From NCBI RefSeq assembly GCF_000622225.1, contig NZ_JHWD01000022.1, positions 1 through 59,550 of the forward strand: DNA of 59,550 nt, read 5' to 3'. The notes below the pieces were generated by a model. The model did no database searches. It saw only the letters and a program-made list of their open reading frames with translations, and was not told the DNA's origin. Of this stretch, positions 51,419-59,550 are shown piece after piece (the stretch's first letter is position 1; each line of letters begins with the position of its first letter). The position numbers and the translations under genes are program-made. This DNA comes from Roseomonas mucosa ATCC BAA-692. Lineage in GTDB: Bacteria > Pseudomonadota > Alphaproteobacteria > Acetobacterales > Acetobacteraceae.

Positions 51419-53119
51419 TCAGCCGATCAGCGCGAAGCGGTCCACATCCACCAGCCCGCGATCGGTGATCTTCAGGTGCGGGATCACCGGCAGGGACAGG
51501 AAGGCGAGTTGCAGGAAGGGTTCCTCCAGCGCGCAGCCCATCCCCTGCACCGTGTCGCGCAGCCCGTGCAGCGCGTGCCGCACGGTCTCGAAGGGATCGA
51601 GGCTCATCAGCCCGGCCAGAGGCAGGGCGAGTTCCGCCAGCACCGCGCCGTCGCGCACCGCGACGAAGCCGCCGCCCAGCGCGATCAGCCGGTTGACCGC
51701 GAGCGCCATGTCGGCGTCGCTGGCGCCCACCACGCAGATATTGTGGCTGTCATGCCCGACCGAGGAAGCGAGCGCCCCGCCGCGCAGGCCAAAGCCGCGC
51801 ACGAAGCCGCGCCCGACATTGCCGTTGCGCCCGTGACGCTCCAGCACGCAGACCTTCAGCAGGTCGCCGGCCGGATCGGCCTCGCACAGCCCGCCCCGCA
51901 CCAGGGGCCGCGCATCGTCGATCCGCGCGGTGATGATCTTGCCGGGGATGATGCCGATCGCCGGCAACCCCGCCGCGCTCTCCGGAACGCGGAACACCTC
52001 CGGCCCCACCGGGGCAAGGCGCACGGAATTGCCGCCCGGCGGCGGCGGCAGGGCGCGCCCCGCGAAGCTCTCCGCCGTCACCGGCACGCCCTTGCGCAGC
52101 ACGAAGCTGACGGCGCAGCTTTCCAGCTCCTCCAGCAGCAGGATATCGGCGAGATAGCCCGGTGCGATCAGCCCGCGGTCGCGCAGCCCGAAGCCGCGCG
52201 CCGCCGACCAGCTCGCCGCGCGATAGGTCGCCGTCACCGGCGCGCCGAGCGCGATGGCCCGGCGCACGAGATAATCCATGTGCCCCTGCTCGAAAATGTC
52301 GAGCGGGTTGCGGTCGTCGGTGCAGAGACCCAGGAAGGGCGAGGTGAACTCCCCGATCAGCGGCGCCAGCGCGGTCACGTCCTTGGAGACGGTGCCCTCC
52401 CGGATCAGCACCTGCATCCCCTTGGACAGCTTCTCCAGCCCTTCCTCGTAGCCTGTCGTCTCGTGGCAGTTGCGGATGCCGCAGGAGAGATAGGCGTTCA
52501 GCGCCCTGCCGGAGAGCAGCGGCGAATGCCCGTCGATATGCCCCTCGGCGAAGGCCGCCAGCTTGTCGAGGCAGACGGGGTCCTTGTTCAGCACGCCGGG
52601 CACGTTCATGAACTCGGCCAGGCCGATCACCTGCGGATGGTCGCGGTGCCGCACCAGCTCCGGCGCGTCGAGCCGCGCCCCCGCCGTCTCCAGCTCCGTC
52701 GCCGGCACGCAGGAGGAAAGCTGCACCCGCAGGTCCATCACCGTGGCCAGCGAGGAATCGAGGAAATAGCGCAGGCCTTCCTCGCCCAGCACGTTGCAGA
52801 TCTCGTGCGGATCGCAGATCGCCGTGGTGGTGCCGCGCGGCAGCACGCAGCGGTCGAACTCCCCCGGCGTGACCAGCGTGCTCTCGCAATGAACATGGCT
52901 GTCCACGAAGCCCGGCACGGCGAAGCGCCCGGCCGCGTCGATCTCCCGCACGCCCTCATAGCTCTCGCGCGTCCCCACGATCCGGTCGCCGCAGATGGCG
53001 ATGTCGCCGCGCCGGATCGTCCCCGTCACCAGATCGAGGATCCGGGCATCCTTGATCACCAGATCGGCCTTCTCGCGCCCCAGCGCCTGGTCGATCCGCT
53101 TCTCCAGCACACGCCGCAT
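51419..53119 (-). CDS. ade: Adenine deaminase
   Basis: A 566-residue amidohydrolase of the adenine deaminase family: [36 protein letters not shown] with the metal-binding Hx[40 protein letters not shown] and [11 protein letters not shown], plus the C-terminal [15 protein letters not shown] block. It converts adenine to hypoxanthine. ATG 53119 has GGAGG about ten bases upstream and is preferred to GTG 53161 or ATG 53137. Confidence 0.93.
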   Translation of the reverse strand: MRRVLEKRIDQALGREKADLVIKDARILDLVTGTIRRGDIAICGDRIVGTRESYEGVREIDAAGRFAVPGFVDSHVHCESTLVTPGEFDRCVLPRGTTTAICDPHEICNVLGEEGLRYFLDSSLATVMDLRVQLSSCVPATELETAGARLDAPELVRHRDHPQVIGLAEFMNVPGVLNKDPVCLDKLAAFAEGHIDGHSPLLSGRALNAYLSCGIRNCHETTGYEEGLEKLSKGMQVLIREGTVSKDVTALAPLIGEFTSPFLGLCTDDRNPLDIFEQGHMDYLVRRAIALGAPVTATYRAASWSAARGFGLRDRGLIAPGYLADILLLEELESCAVSFVLRKGVPVTAESFAGRALPPPPGGNSVRLAPVGPEVFRVPESAAGLPAIGIIPGKIITARIDDARPLVRGGLCEADPAGDLLKVCVLERHGRNGNVGRGFVRGFGLRGGALASSVGHDSHNICVVGASDADMALAVNRLIALGGGFVAVRDGAVLAELALPLAGLMSLDPFETVRHALHGLRDTVQGMGCALEEPFLQLAFLSLPVIPHLKITDRGLVDVDRFALIG

Positions 53120-53254
53120 GGCCGCAGCCCCCTCCATGACGCCCCAATGCTCCCGGACCACAGGGCTTTCCGCAAGCGGTTTGCCCTTCTGGCGCGCGGA
53201 GCCTCTTTCCTCCCCGACTTCCCCTGCTTCAAGGCGCCGCGCCCGCCGCCAGGA

Positions 53255-54076
53255 TCAGATTTCCTGCCTGACCTGGGCATGGACCAGGACCGCGAAGAGG
53301 CCCGTCCCGCCGATGATGTTGCCGATCAGCGCGGGCAGGATGATGCCGCCCAGAACCTGTGCCAGCCCGGCCTGCCCCGCGAACAGCAGGAGGAAGGCCT
53401 CGGCGCTGCCGGCCACCACATGGGTGAAGCCGCCGAGGGCGATGGCATAGGTCAGCGCGAGCACGACCCAGAAATCGCCGCTGCTGATGCCGCCCCGGAT
53501 CCAGGCCAACGACGCGATCAGGAAGCCCGCGGGGATGCCCTGCCGCAGGATATCGAGCGGCGTCTTCCGCAGAAGGCCCGACGAGATGTCGAGCATCGAG
53601 GCGAGCAGCGGCGGCTCCATCAGCGGCAGCCACAGGCTGACCGCCGCCGCGACGCAGGTGCCCACCATGTTGGCGGCGAAGACGACGGCCCAGAGGCGCG
53701 CCGCGGTGCCGAACCGCTTCCAGTCCGGTGCCGCCATGACCGGCAGGACGGTGACGATCGTCTGCTCCGTGAAGAGCTGCATGCGCCCGAGGACCACCAT
53801 CAGGAAGCCCAGGCTGTAGCCGAGATCCGCGATCGCCTCCCGCCCGGGCATGCTGGCGGGGAGCTTGTGGTGCAGGGCCGCCTCGGCGATCACCGAGGTC
53901 ATGATCGCCAGCCCGCCCGCGACGCCGGACCAGAAGAGCGAGCCGACGGGCCGGGACAGCTCCTCCTCCCCCTGGCGCCGGATCACCTCATGGATGACGC
54001 GGGAGCGGGGCGCCGCCATCTCCTCCGCGCTCTCCTCCTCGGCTCGCGTCATCCCGCCCGGCTGTTCGTCGGCCAT
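53255..54076 (-). CDS. Formate/nitrite transporter (FNT) family channel
   Basis: A 273-residue membrane protein of the FNT family, YfdC-like branch. It has a charged N-terminus (about 1-45), then six hydrophobic segments: FWSGVAGGLAIMTSVIAEAAL, GYSLGFLMVVLGRMQLFTEQT, AVVFAANMVGTCVAAA, FLIASLAWI, YAIALGGFTHVVAGSAEAFLL and ALIGNIIGGTGLFAVL. The N-F/GGTH half-site is present. The transported anion is unknown. Confidence 0.85.
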   Translation of the reverse strand: MADEQPGGMTRAEEESAEEMAAPRSRVIHEVIRRQGEEELSRPVGSLFWSGVAGGLAIMTSVIAEAALHHKLPASMPGREAIADLGYSLGFLMVVLGRMQLFTEQTIVTVLPVMAAPDWKRFGTAARLWAVVFAANMVGTCVAAAVSLWLPLMEPPLLASMLDISSGLLRKTPLDILRQGIPAGFLIASLAWIRGGISSGDFWVVLALTYAIALGGFTHVVAGSAEAFLLLFAGQAGLAQVLGGIILPALIGNIIGGTGLFAVLVHAQVRQEI

Positions 54077-54175
54077 CCTGTTCCCCCGAAAATACCCCCG
54101 GGAAGCCTCGCTTCTCCAGGCATTGCTGACACTGCAACGTTCCAGCCCGGCGAAAGGCCGAGGGCCCTCCCCGGA

Positions 54176-56308
54176 TCAGTGCGCGAAGCCGCCGATGCCG
54201 CGCGCCAGGGCCTCGTCCCGCCCGTCCCGCGTCAGTCCCCAGAGGGGGTTGTCCACCATCAGCCGCTGTCCGCCATCGCGTTGCACCGGGCGGATCACCG
54301 TCTGGGCGGTGCTGCGCGTCTGCGCCCCGAGGAGGTCGAAGGGGATGCGGACATAGAGGCCCTTGTCGAAGGAGCCCTCGCCGAACTTCGCGAAGGAGAC
54401 ATTGGTGAAGGTGGCGAAGCCGCCGACCTCGATGCCGTTGGCGAAGCGCCGGCCCAGCTCGACCGTGCCGCCCCAGTCCCCGGCCAGGTAGCGCCCGGCC
54501 CGCAGCACGCCATAGAGGTTCCAGACCGGCAGGTCGGCATAGAGCGAGGCCTGCCCGGTCACGACGCCATAGTCGCGGAAGCCCAGCATCCCGTCATGGT
54601 CGCGCTGCCGCACCCAGTTCAGGTCCAGCCCCACCGCCCAGGAGCGGTCGTGCGGGCGGTACAGCACTTCGCCGGAAACGCCGCCGAACATCGGCTCCAG
54701 CCATCCGGCCGTGCCCCGCGCGAAGACATCGGGGGCAAGGTTCCAGATGCGCTCGGCATAGAGCGTCGGGATCGAGGTCTCCCCCTCCCGGGCATAGCGC
54801 GCATAGTCGCTCCGCACGTGCGGCAGCCGGCTGTCGGAGGGCAGGCCGCCGCCGATATTGCCCAGCAGCCGCTGCTGCACCGACCCGGCGAGGGCGAAGC
54901 CGGAGCCCAGCTCCAGCCGCGCCGTCCCGGCGATGGCCGCCTGCCAGCGCAGGCTGCGGGTGGGATCGCCCAGGATCAGCCCGAGCCTGGGCTCCAGCCC
55001 ATAGGAAAGCCGTTGCGGCGGGGCGCGGCTTTCCCCCGACCAGGGATCGCCGGTCGCGGGCAGCATGGCCACGGCGGCGAAGGCTTCCTCCGGGCTGACG
55101 TGGCCGCGCGCGGCGTCGGCCAGGATGTCGCGCGGCGCCAGCACCCGGGCGACCTCCGCCCCGCCCAGCCACCAGGACAGGCGCAGCACCTGCACCTCGG
55201 GCGGGAGCAGCCCCTCGGTGGCGCGGGTGATCCGCGCCAGCACCTGCGGCAGGGTGCGGAACCGCCCGCCCGACACGGCGATCCGCGCTTCCCCGCCCTC
55301 CAGCGCGAAGGCCCGGGGCTGGAAGCCCGCCGCGTCCAGGGCGGCGAAGACCCGTGTGGCCAAGCCCTCCTCCCCGTCGGACCGGGCGGCGCGGCCCGGC
55401 ACCGGCGGCGGCGCGGAGAGCGGGATCACCGGCATCCGGTTCGGGTCGAGGCGCAGGGAAAGCCGCGCCAGCAGGTCCGTCCCGTTCACGAAGGCCAGCC
55501 CCGCATCCACCCATTCGTTGGACCATTGCAGCCCGCCGTTCAGCTGCGAGCGGGCCCGGCCGCGCAGCCCGGTGGTCCGGCCGGGATAGCCGCCCCGTTC
55601 GTCGCGCAGTTCGTCGCCCGACCATTCCAGCTTGGCCCGCAGCCCCTCCACCGCGCCCCAGGGCGTGGGCAGGGGCGGCAGGCTGTATTCGACGCCGCCG
55701 AACGGCGCGACATCCGAGCCCTGGAAGAAATCCGTGCGCAGCGTACCGCCGCGCCCGACATCGCGCTCCCGCTCGTCGAAGCGGCCCGAGATCCGCCGCA
55801 GCGGGTTGCGTATCCCTCCGGCGGAACCCAGCCTTCCCCAGCCAAGGCCGAGGCTGAAGTCCCAGCCATGCCAGCGCTTGGAGGCGACGAGATACTCGCC
55901 GCCATAGATGCCCGTGCCGATCATGTCCTGCAGGCCGACGGCCACGGCCGGAAGCCAGGCGCTTTCCCGCAGCAGCCGGAGCTTCATGTCGAAGGAACGG
56001 TCCGTGGTGGTGCCCCGCCCGGTCGTACCGTTCAGCCGCTCGCTCAGGCGGAAGGTGGTTTCCAGGAAAGGCAGCGCCTGGAAGCCCAGGAACCAGAAGC
56101 GCCGGTCCGCCCGCAACGACGTCCCCGCCTCCAGGACCCCATCCTCGCGAAAGCGCGCATTGCGTGTTTCCAGCAGCCCCACCCCGCCGAAATCCCCGCC
56201 GGTGGCGGGCACTTCCTCGGCGACGGCGGCGGTGGCGGCGAGCAGAAGGAGGAGGAAGACGAAAAGGCGGGACACGGAACAGGCTTCGGGCGCCGCGAAG
56301 ACGCGCAC
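54176..56308 (-). CDS. YjbH-domain outer-surface beta-barrel-like protein
   Basis: A 710-residue exported protein. A signal peptide (SRLFVFLLLLLAATAAVAEE) is followed by YjbH-family sequence: GGVGLLETRNARF, many alternating beta strands with aromatic ends, TGQASLYADLPVWNLYGVLRAGRYLAGDWGGTVELGRRFANGIEVGGFATFTN and an end SFDKGLYVRIPFDLL. YjbH proteins belong to exopolysaccharide secretion loci in enterobacteria. No yjbEFG genes are adjacent. Both possible starts (56308 and 56275) are GTG; the second places the signal peptide at the N-terminus. Confidence 0.75.
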   Translation of the reverse strand: MRVFAAPEACSVSRLFVFLLLLLAATAAVAEEVPATGGDFGGVGLLETRNARFREDGVLEAGTSLRADRRFWFLGFQALPFLETTFRLSERLNGTTGRGTTTDRSFDMKLRLLRESAWLPAVAVGLQDMIGTGIYGGEYLVASKRWHGWDFSLGLGWGRLGSAGGIRNPLRRISGRFDERERDVGRGGTLRTDFFQGSDVAPFGGVEYSLPPLPTPWGAVEGLRAKLEWSGDELRDERGGYPGRTTGLRGRARSQLNGGLQWSNEWVDAGLAFVNGTDLLARLSLRLDPNRMPVIPLSAPPPVPGRAARSDGEEGLATRVFAALDAAGFQPRAFALEGGEARIAVSGGRFRTLPQVLARITRATEGLLPPEVQVLRLSWWLGGAEVARVLAPRDILADAARGHVSPEEAFAAVAMLPATGDPWSGESRAPPQRLSYGLEPRLGLILGDPTRSLRWQAAIAGTARLELGSGFALAGSVQQRLLGNIGGGLPSDSRLPHVRSDYARYAREGETSIPTLYAERIWNLAPDVFARGTAGWLEPMFGGVSGEVLYRPHDRSWAVGLDLNWVRQRDHDGMLGFRDYGVVTGQASLYADLPVWNLYGVLRAGRYLAGDWGGTVELGRRFANGIEVGGFATFTNVSFAKFGEGSFDKGLYVRIPFDLLGAQTRSTAQTVIRPVQRDGGQRLMVDNPLWGLTRDGRDEALARGIGGFAH

Positions 56309-56440
56309 ACGCCGGAAAGGAGTTCAATACCGACCGGACACTTCATGCGGGAATTTCGCCGGCCGAGACCATTTCAACACAGCACCGTCCCCCGTGATAC
56401 CCGCATCCCGACCCGCTCCCGGAAACACCGCCCGCGGGCC

Positions 56441-57037
56441 TCAGCGCCGCCGCAGCAGGCTCCAGCCCCCGATCGCCGGGACGGCGACCAGCAGCAGGAC
56501 GATCCAGGCGCCCGGACGCAGCAACAGGGCGCCCAGCGCATCCAGCAGGTAGCCCGGCATCACCAGCAGCGGCGCCCAGACGATGGCGGAACACAGGTTG
56601 GCGGCCTGGAAATGGCTCTGCCGCATCCCCGACAGGCCGGCAATGGCGGAGGCGAAGGCCCGGGCCGGACCGACGAAGCGGCTGGCGAAGACCGCCATCC
56701 AGCCCCAGCGGCGAAAGAACAGCACCGCGCTGGCGTAGTTCCGCCACTGGCGGCGCGGCAGCCAGCGGCGCAGCAGGCGCCGTCCCTGCCAGCGGAAGGC
56801 CCAGAAGCCCACGGCATCGCCCGCCACGCCGCCCGCCACGATGCCCAGCAGGACCGGCCAGGCCGGCAGCGTGCCGTTGCCGATCAGCAGGCCCATTCCC
56901 AGCAGCAGGGCGGTGGACGGCACCAGGAGGCTGATCACCGGCAGCGATTCGGAAAAGGCCAGCAGCATGGCGACCCAGGGCGCCCAGGCGGCGTTCTCCC
57001 GGATCCAGGCCTCGAAGCCGCTGATCAGCGCGTCCAT
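56441..57037 (-). CDS. DedA/VTT-domain membrane protein
   Basis: A 198-residue membrane protein with the VTT signature: AFSESLPVISLLVPSTALLLGMGLL, GVAGDAVGFWAFRWQG, and FASRFVGPARAFASAIAGLSGMRQSHFQAANLCSAIVW. DedA proteins are lipid-carrier flippase-like transporters (for example of undecaprenyl phosphate). Divergent from the PTS operon. Confidence 0.85.
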   Translation of the reverse strand: MDALISGFEAWIRENAAWAPWVAMLLAFSESLPVISLLVPSTALLLGMGLLIGNGTLPAWPVLLGIVAGGVAGDAVGFWAFRWQGRRLLRRWLPRRQWRNYASAVLFFRRWGWMAVFASRFVGPARAFASAIAGLSGMRQSHFQAANLCSAIVWAPLLVMPGYLLDALGALLLRPGAWIVLLLVAVPAIGGWSLLRRR

Positions 57038-57211
57038 TCCAGGCGGGCTTTAGGCCGCGCCGTGGCGGCCGGCAAGGCGCCTCGCCCTGTCCGGAAATCC
57101 TCCCATCCTCCCGCCGCTTCCCGGTCGCCGCAGGAGAGGACAAGGGACGACGGTGAGGGCACCGGGGCCGGGCCGGCCGCGAGGCCCTTTTCGCCGCCTG
57201 TCCTTTTCGCC

Positions 57212-57766
57212 ATGATCGGCTTCCAGATGGACGAGGATGGGGAGTGGCGGCTCCAGCATGGCGGCTGCGCCGCCTACCGGGGCATGGGGGTTCTCCTGCT
57301 CGGCCCGCCTGGGGCCGGGAAGTCGGACCTTCTCCTGCGGCTCCTGGACCGGGAAGGATGGAAGCTGGTCGCCGACGACCAGCTTCTGCTGCGTCACCGT
57401 GACGGTGTCCTGCTCGCCCAGGCGCCGCCCGCCCTGAAGGGCATGCTGGAGGTTCGTGGGCTGGGTGTTCTGGAAGGCTTCGAAACATTGGACCAGGTGA
57501 CGGTCGGCCTCGCGGTGGCCTGCGTCCCGCGTCGGCAGGTGCCGCGGCTGCCGCTGCCACGGCTCTGGAGGCCTGCCAGTCCCCCCGCTGTGGCCGGACA
57601 GGCCGCCGCGGCCATCCCGCCCGGCGGTGCGGTGCCCCTGGTGGCACTGCATCCCCTCGACGCCTCGGCACCCCGCAAGGTGGAACTCGGCCTGCTTGCC
57701 GCCTGGGGCCTGCTATCCTGCCATGCCGGGGCCTTCGCCCCTCCGCCGTCCTCCGGGTCCGCATGA
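57212..57766 (+). CDS. hprK: HPr kinase/phosphorylase, C-terminal-domain form
   Basis: A 184-residue protein representing only the catalytic domain, the usual alphaproteobacterial form. Walker A GPPGAGKSD (31-39), VADDQLLL, and the HprK signature KGMLEVRGLGVL are present. It phosphorylates HPr on a serine. ATG 57212 is chosen; ATG 57227 is possible, and neither has a clear ribosome site. First gene of the hprK-rapZ-EIIA-ptsH unit. The stop overlaps the rapZ start. Confidence 0.9.
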   Translation: MIGFQMDEDGEWRLQHGGCAAYRGMGVLLLGPPGAGKSDLLLRLLDREGWKLVADDQLLLRHRDGVLLAQAPPALKGMLEVRGLGVLEGFETLDQVTVGLAVACVPRRQVPRLPLPRLWRPASPPAVAGQAAAAIPPGGAVPLVALHPLDASAPRKVELGLLAAWGLLSCHAGAFAPPPSSGSA

Positions 57767-58695
57767 GCGTCCCGCGTCCGGTCGTCATCGTCACCGGCCT
57801 GTCCGGAGCCGGCAAGGCCTCCATCCTCCGCGTGCTGGAGGATCTGGGTCACGAAACCGTGGACAACCCGCCCCTCTCGGTGCTGGGCAGCCTGCTCACC
57901 GATGGTGGCGAAGCCCCCGGCGGCCCTTCCGGCAGCCCCCCCTTGGCTGTGGGCGTGGACACGCGCAGCCGTGGCTTCGACGTCAGCATCCTGTCCGCCG
58001 GGCTGCAGGCCCTGCGCCTCCGGCCGGACATGGATCTGCAGATCGTCTTCGCCGCCGCCGACGCCGACACGCTGATGCACCGCTATTCCGAGACGCGGCG
58101 GCGTCATCCCCTGGCCCCGGAGGGCAGCGCCGCCGAGGGCATCGCCCGCGAGGCGGAGCTCCTGGCCCCGCTGCGCGACGCGGCGGACTGGGTGGTGGAC
58201 ACCACGGGCCTGCCCCTGCCCGATCTCCGGCGGATGGTGGAGGCCCGCTTCCGCCCCGACCGGGCACCGGGCATGTCGGTCTCGGTGAAGTCCTTCGGCT
58301 TCCCCAAGGGCCTGCCGCGGGACGCGGATCTGGTTTTCGATCTGCGCTTCCTGCGAAACCCGCATTACGACCCCATATTGCGCCCCATGACAGGGAGAGA
58401 CGCCCCCGTGGCGGCCTTTATCGAGGCCGACCCGGATTTCGCCCCGTTCTGGGCGCATCTGACCGGGCTGCTGGACCCGCTGCTGCCGCGCTACCAGGCC
58501 GAGGGCAAGAAGTACCTTTCCGTCGCGCTCGGTTGCACGGGCGGCAAGCACCGGTCGGTGCTGACCGCCGAGCGGCTGGCGACCCACTTGGCCCGCCAGG
58601 GATGGCGGGTCGATCTTTCGCATCGCGAATTGCGCCTGACGGTCGAACCCGCCGCGCCTTCGCCGGGGCCGGAGGCCCGAGTGCTCTCGCCATGA
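57763..58695 (+). CDS. rapZ: RapZ-like nucleotide-binding regulator
   Basis: A 310-residue P-loop protein: VIVTGLSGAGKASILRVLEDLGHETVDN, VDTRSRGFD, AADADTLMHRYSETRRRHPL, SFGFPKGLPRDADLVFDLRFL and the C-terminal GKKYLSVALGCTGGKHRSV. The Walker A reads GLSGAGKAS, with Ala directly after the lysine. RapZ proteins bind RNA or nucleotide in other bacteria. ATGA overlaps at both ends. Confidence 0.93.
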   Translation: MSVPRPVVIVTGLSGAGKASILRVLEDLGHETVDNPPLSVLGSLLTDGGEAPGGPSGSPPLAVGVDTRSRGFDVSILSAGLQALRLRPDMDLQIVFAAADADTLMHRYSETRRRHPLAPEGSAAEGIAREAELLAPLRDAADWVVDTTGLPLPDLRRMVEARFRPDRAPGMSVSVKSFGFPKGLPRDADLVFDLRFLRNPHYDPILRPMTGRDAPVAAFIEADPDFAPFWAHLTGLLDPLLPRYQAEGKKYLSVALGCTGGKHRSVLTAERLATHLARQGWRVDLSHRELRLTVEPAAPSPGPEARVLSP

Positions 58696-59162
58696 TCGGA
58701 ATGGTACTGGTCACCCATGGGCGCCTGGCCGAGGAACTCCGCCTCGCCATGGAGCATGTCATGGGCCCGCAGAAGAACGTCGCCTGCCTGTGCATCGGGC
58801 CGGAGGACAATGCCGAGAACCGCCGCGAGGAGTTGCGCGCCCGCGTGGCCGAGGTGCGGCAGGGCGACGGCATCGTGGTGCTGACCGACATGTATGGCGG
58901 CACCCCCGCCAACCTCGCCGCCTCCATGCTGGAGGAAGGCGACGTGGAGGTGGTGGCCGGCATCAACCTGCCGCTGCTGGTCAAGCTGGCCAAGCTGCGG
59001 GGCGTGGAGCCGATGCACCAGGCGGTGCAACATGCGGTCACGGCCGCGCGCAGGTATCTCGGCACGGTGGCCGAGCTGCGCGGCACCCCACCTTACGCCG
59101 CCAGGAGCGAGGAAGGGGCGGCCCAGGGGATAGCCCAGGCCGCACAGGGAGGAAGCCGATGA
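58692..59162 (+). CDS. Mannose-family PTS EIIA component
   Basis: A 156-residue EIIA: MIGMVLVTHGRLAEEL with the phosphoryl-accepting His9, GDGIVVLTDMYGGTPANLAASML, and VVAGINLPLLVKLAKLR. No EIIB, IIC or IID gene is nearby, as is usual for regulatory alphaproteobacterial PTS. It likely receives phosphate from HPr and signals to other proteins. Confidence 0.92.
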   Translation: MIGMVLVTHGRLAEELRLAMEHVMGPQKNVACLCIGPEDNAENRREELRARVAEVRQGDGIVVLTDMYGGTPANLAASMLEEGDVEVVAGINLPLLVKLAKLRGVEPMHQAVQHAVTAARRYLGTVAELRGTPPYAARSEEGAAQGIAQAAQGGSR

Positions 59163-59473
59163 GCAGCGAAACCGTCCAATCGGGCGCGCCCCAGTCCGGC
59201 ACGCCGGTCCTGCGGCGCAAGGTCACCGTGGTCAACACGCGTGGCCTGCACGCCCGCGCGGCCGCGAAGCTGGTGACGCTGGCGGAGCGCTATTCCGCCT
59301 GCATGAACATCGTCCATGACGGCCAGAGCGTCCCGGCCTGTTCCATCATGGGCCTGATGATGCTGGGGGCCGGCAAGGGAAGCACGATCACGGTCGAGGC
59401 CGAGGGCTGGGATGCCCGCGAGGCCCTGGACGGGGTCGCCGGCCTGATCGAGGCCGGCTTCCATGAAGACTGA
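59159..59473 (+). CDS. ptsH: Phosphocarrier protein HPr
   Basis: A 104-residue HPr with a 15-residue extra N-terminus. The active histidine is in VVNTRGLHARAAAKLV (H31), and the HprK target serine is in ACSIMGLMMLGA (S61). It relays phosphate from EI to EIIA. The start overlaps the EIIA stop by ATGA. Confidence 0.94.
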   Translation: MSSETVQSGAPQSGTPVLRRKVTVVNTRGLHARAAAKLVTLAERYSACMNIVHDGQSVPACSIMGLMMLGAGKGSTITVEAEGWDAREALDGVAGLIEAGFHED

Positions 59474-59550
59474 CAAGGCCGAGGCCAGGCCTGCGGAGCC
59501 CCGCGCCGAAGCCAGGCCCGAGGCCAAGCCCGCCGAGGTGAAGCGCGCCG
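59463..59550 (+). CDS. ptsI: Probable PTS enzyme I, N-terminal fragment cut by window end
   Basis: An ATG at 59463 overlaps the end of ptsH by 11 bp and opens a frame without stops to the window edge. The 29 visible residues are Ala/Glu/Pro/Lys-rich, a low-complexity leader. Enzyme I normally follows HPr in this operon, and that context is the only ground for the call. Confidence 0.45.
   Translation, partial: MKTDKAEARPAEPRAEARPEAKPAEVKRA

Noticed and set aside
51476-57211. Open frame of more than 1900 codons on the plus strand
   Set aside because: It runs antisense through ade, the FNT gene, yjbH and dedA, is Arg/Pro/Gln-rich and has no domain. Only its last part (57212-57766, hprK) is real. 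Very high GC keeps such frames open.
1-59550. CRISPR array, rRNA genes or a replication origin
   Set aside because: No regularly spaced repeats, rRNA-like stretches or iterons were seen.

Overview
The window joins a low-GC-looking integrated genomic island (left, about 1-25796, its left end lying outside the window) to high-GC chromosomal backbone (right, about 25797-59550). The backbone suggests an alphaproteobacterium of the Acetobacteraceae, Roseomonas-like: the hprK-rapZ-EIIA-HPr cluster, the GAAC-N7-GAAC type of LexA box, overlapping ATGA gene junctions and abundant ABC importers all fit. The taxonomic call is inference from gene content and was not tested by a search.

Island. The right end is fixed by a P4-type tyrosine integrase (24210-25571) next to a 46-nt copy of the 3' part of a tRNA-Arg(CCG) gene (25751-25796), which is the expected attachment-site remnant. 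The left end holds a second element nested inside the island: three overlapping large tyrosine recombinase genes plus an ardC gene (about 9-6602). It is bounded by 13-bp imperfect inverted repeats and a flanking GGCGAC repeat, and it interrupts another ardC gene. Next come a GGDEF/EAL protein; a palindrome-controlled three-gene cluster (MGMT-like protein, EVE-like/T5orf172 protein, HEPN protein) that looks like an undescribed defence module; the SOS mutasome imuA-imuB-dnaE2 behind a perfect alphaproteobacterial LexA box; and a five-gene defence transcription unit (AbiE antitoxin and toxin, a Mrr-like nuclease, and a Hachiman-like HamA/HamB pair) behind an 11-bp-arm palindrome.

Junction and backbone. 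After the att remnant there are decayed fragments (possible terminase and glyoxalase remains) and a small cluster made of an XRE regulator, a basic peptide and a frameshifted membrane peptide. Then come an EamA transporter, and a probable operon of a glyoxalase-like protein, LigD phosphoesterase and LigD polymerase with no ligase domain. The gap 31315-31605 contains a strong Fur box, a hairpin with CCUCCU in its loop and a textbook intrinsic terminator on the + strand, but no gene: a candidate iron-controlled small RNA.

Catabolic section. A seven-gene operon (branched-chain-type ABC importer plus hydantoinase/oxoprolinase A and B) is divergent from a LysR regulator. A six-gene operon (peptide/nickel-type ABC importer plus an NtaA/EmoA-like flavin monooxygenase) is divergent from a GntR-FCD regulator. 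Each looks like uptake coupled to the first catabolic step of one class of compound.

Right end. A fluoride riboswitch precedes crcB. Then follow a conserved-looking unknown protein, a DadA-like oxidase, adenine deaminase, an FNT-family channel, a YjbH-like outer-surface protein, a DedA protein, and the regulatory phosphotransferase operon hprK-rapZ-EIIA-ptsH, which runs off the end into a probable ptsI.
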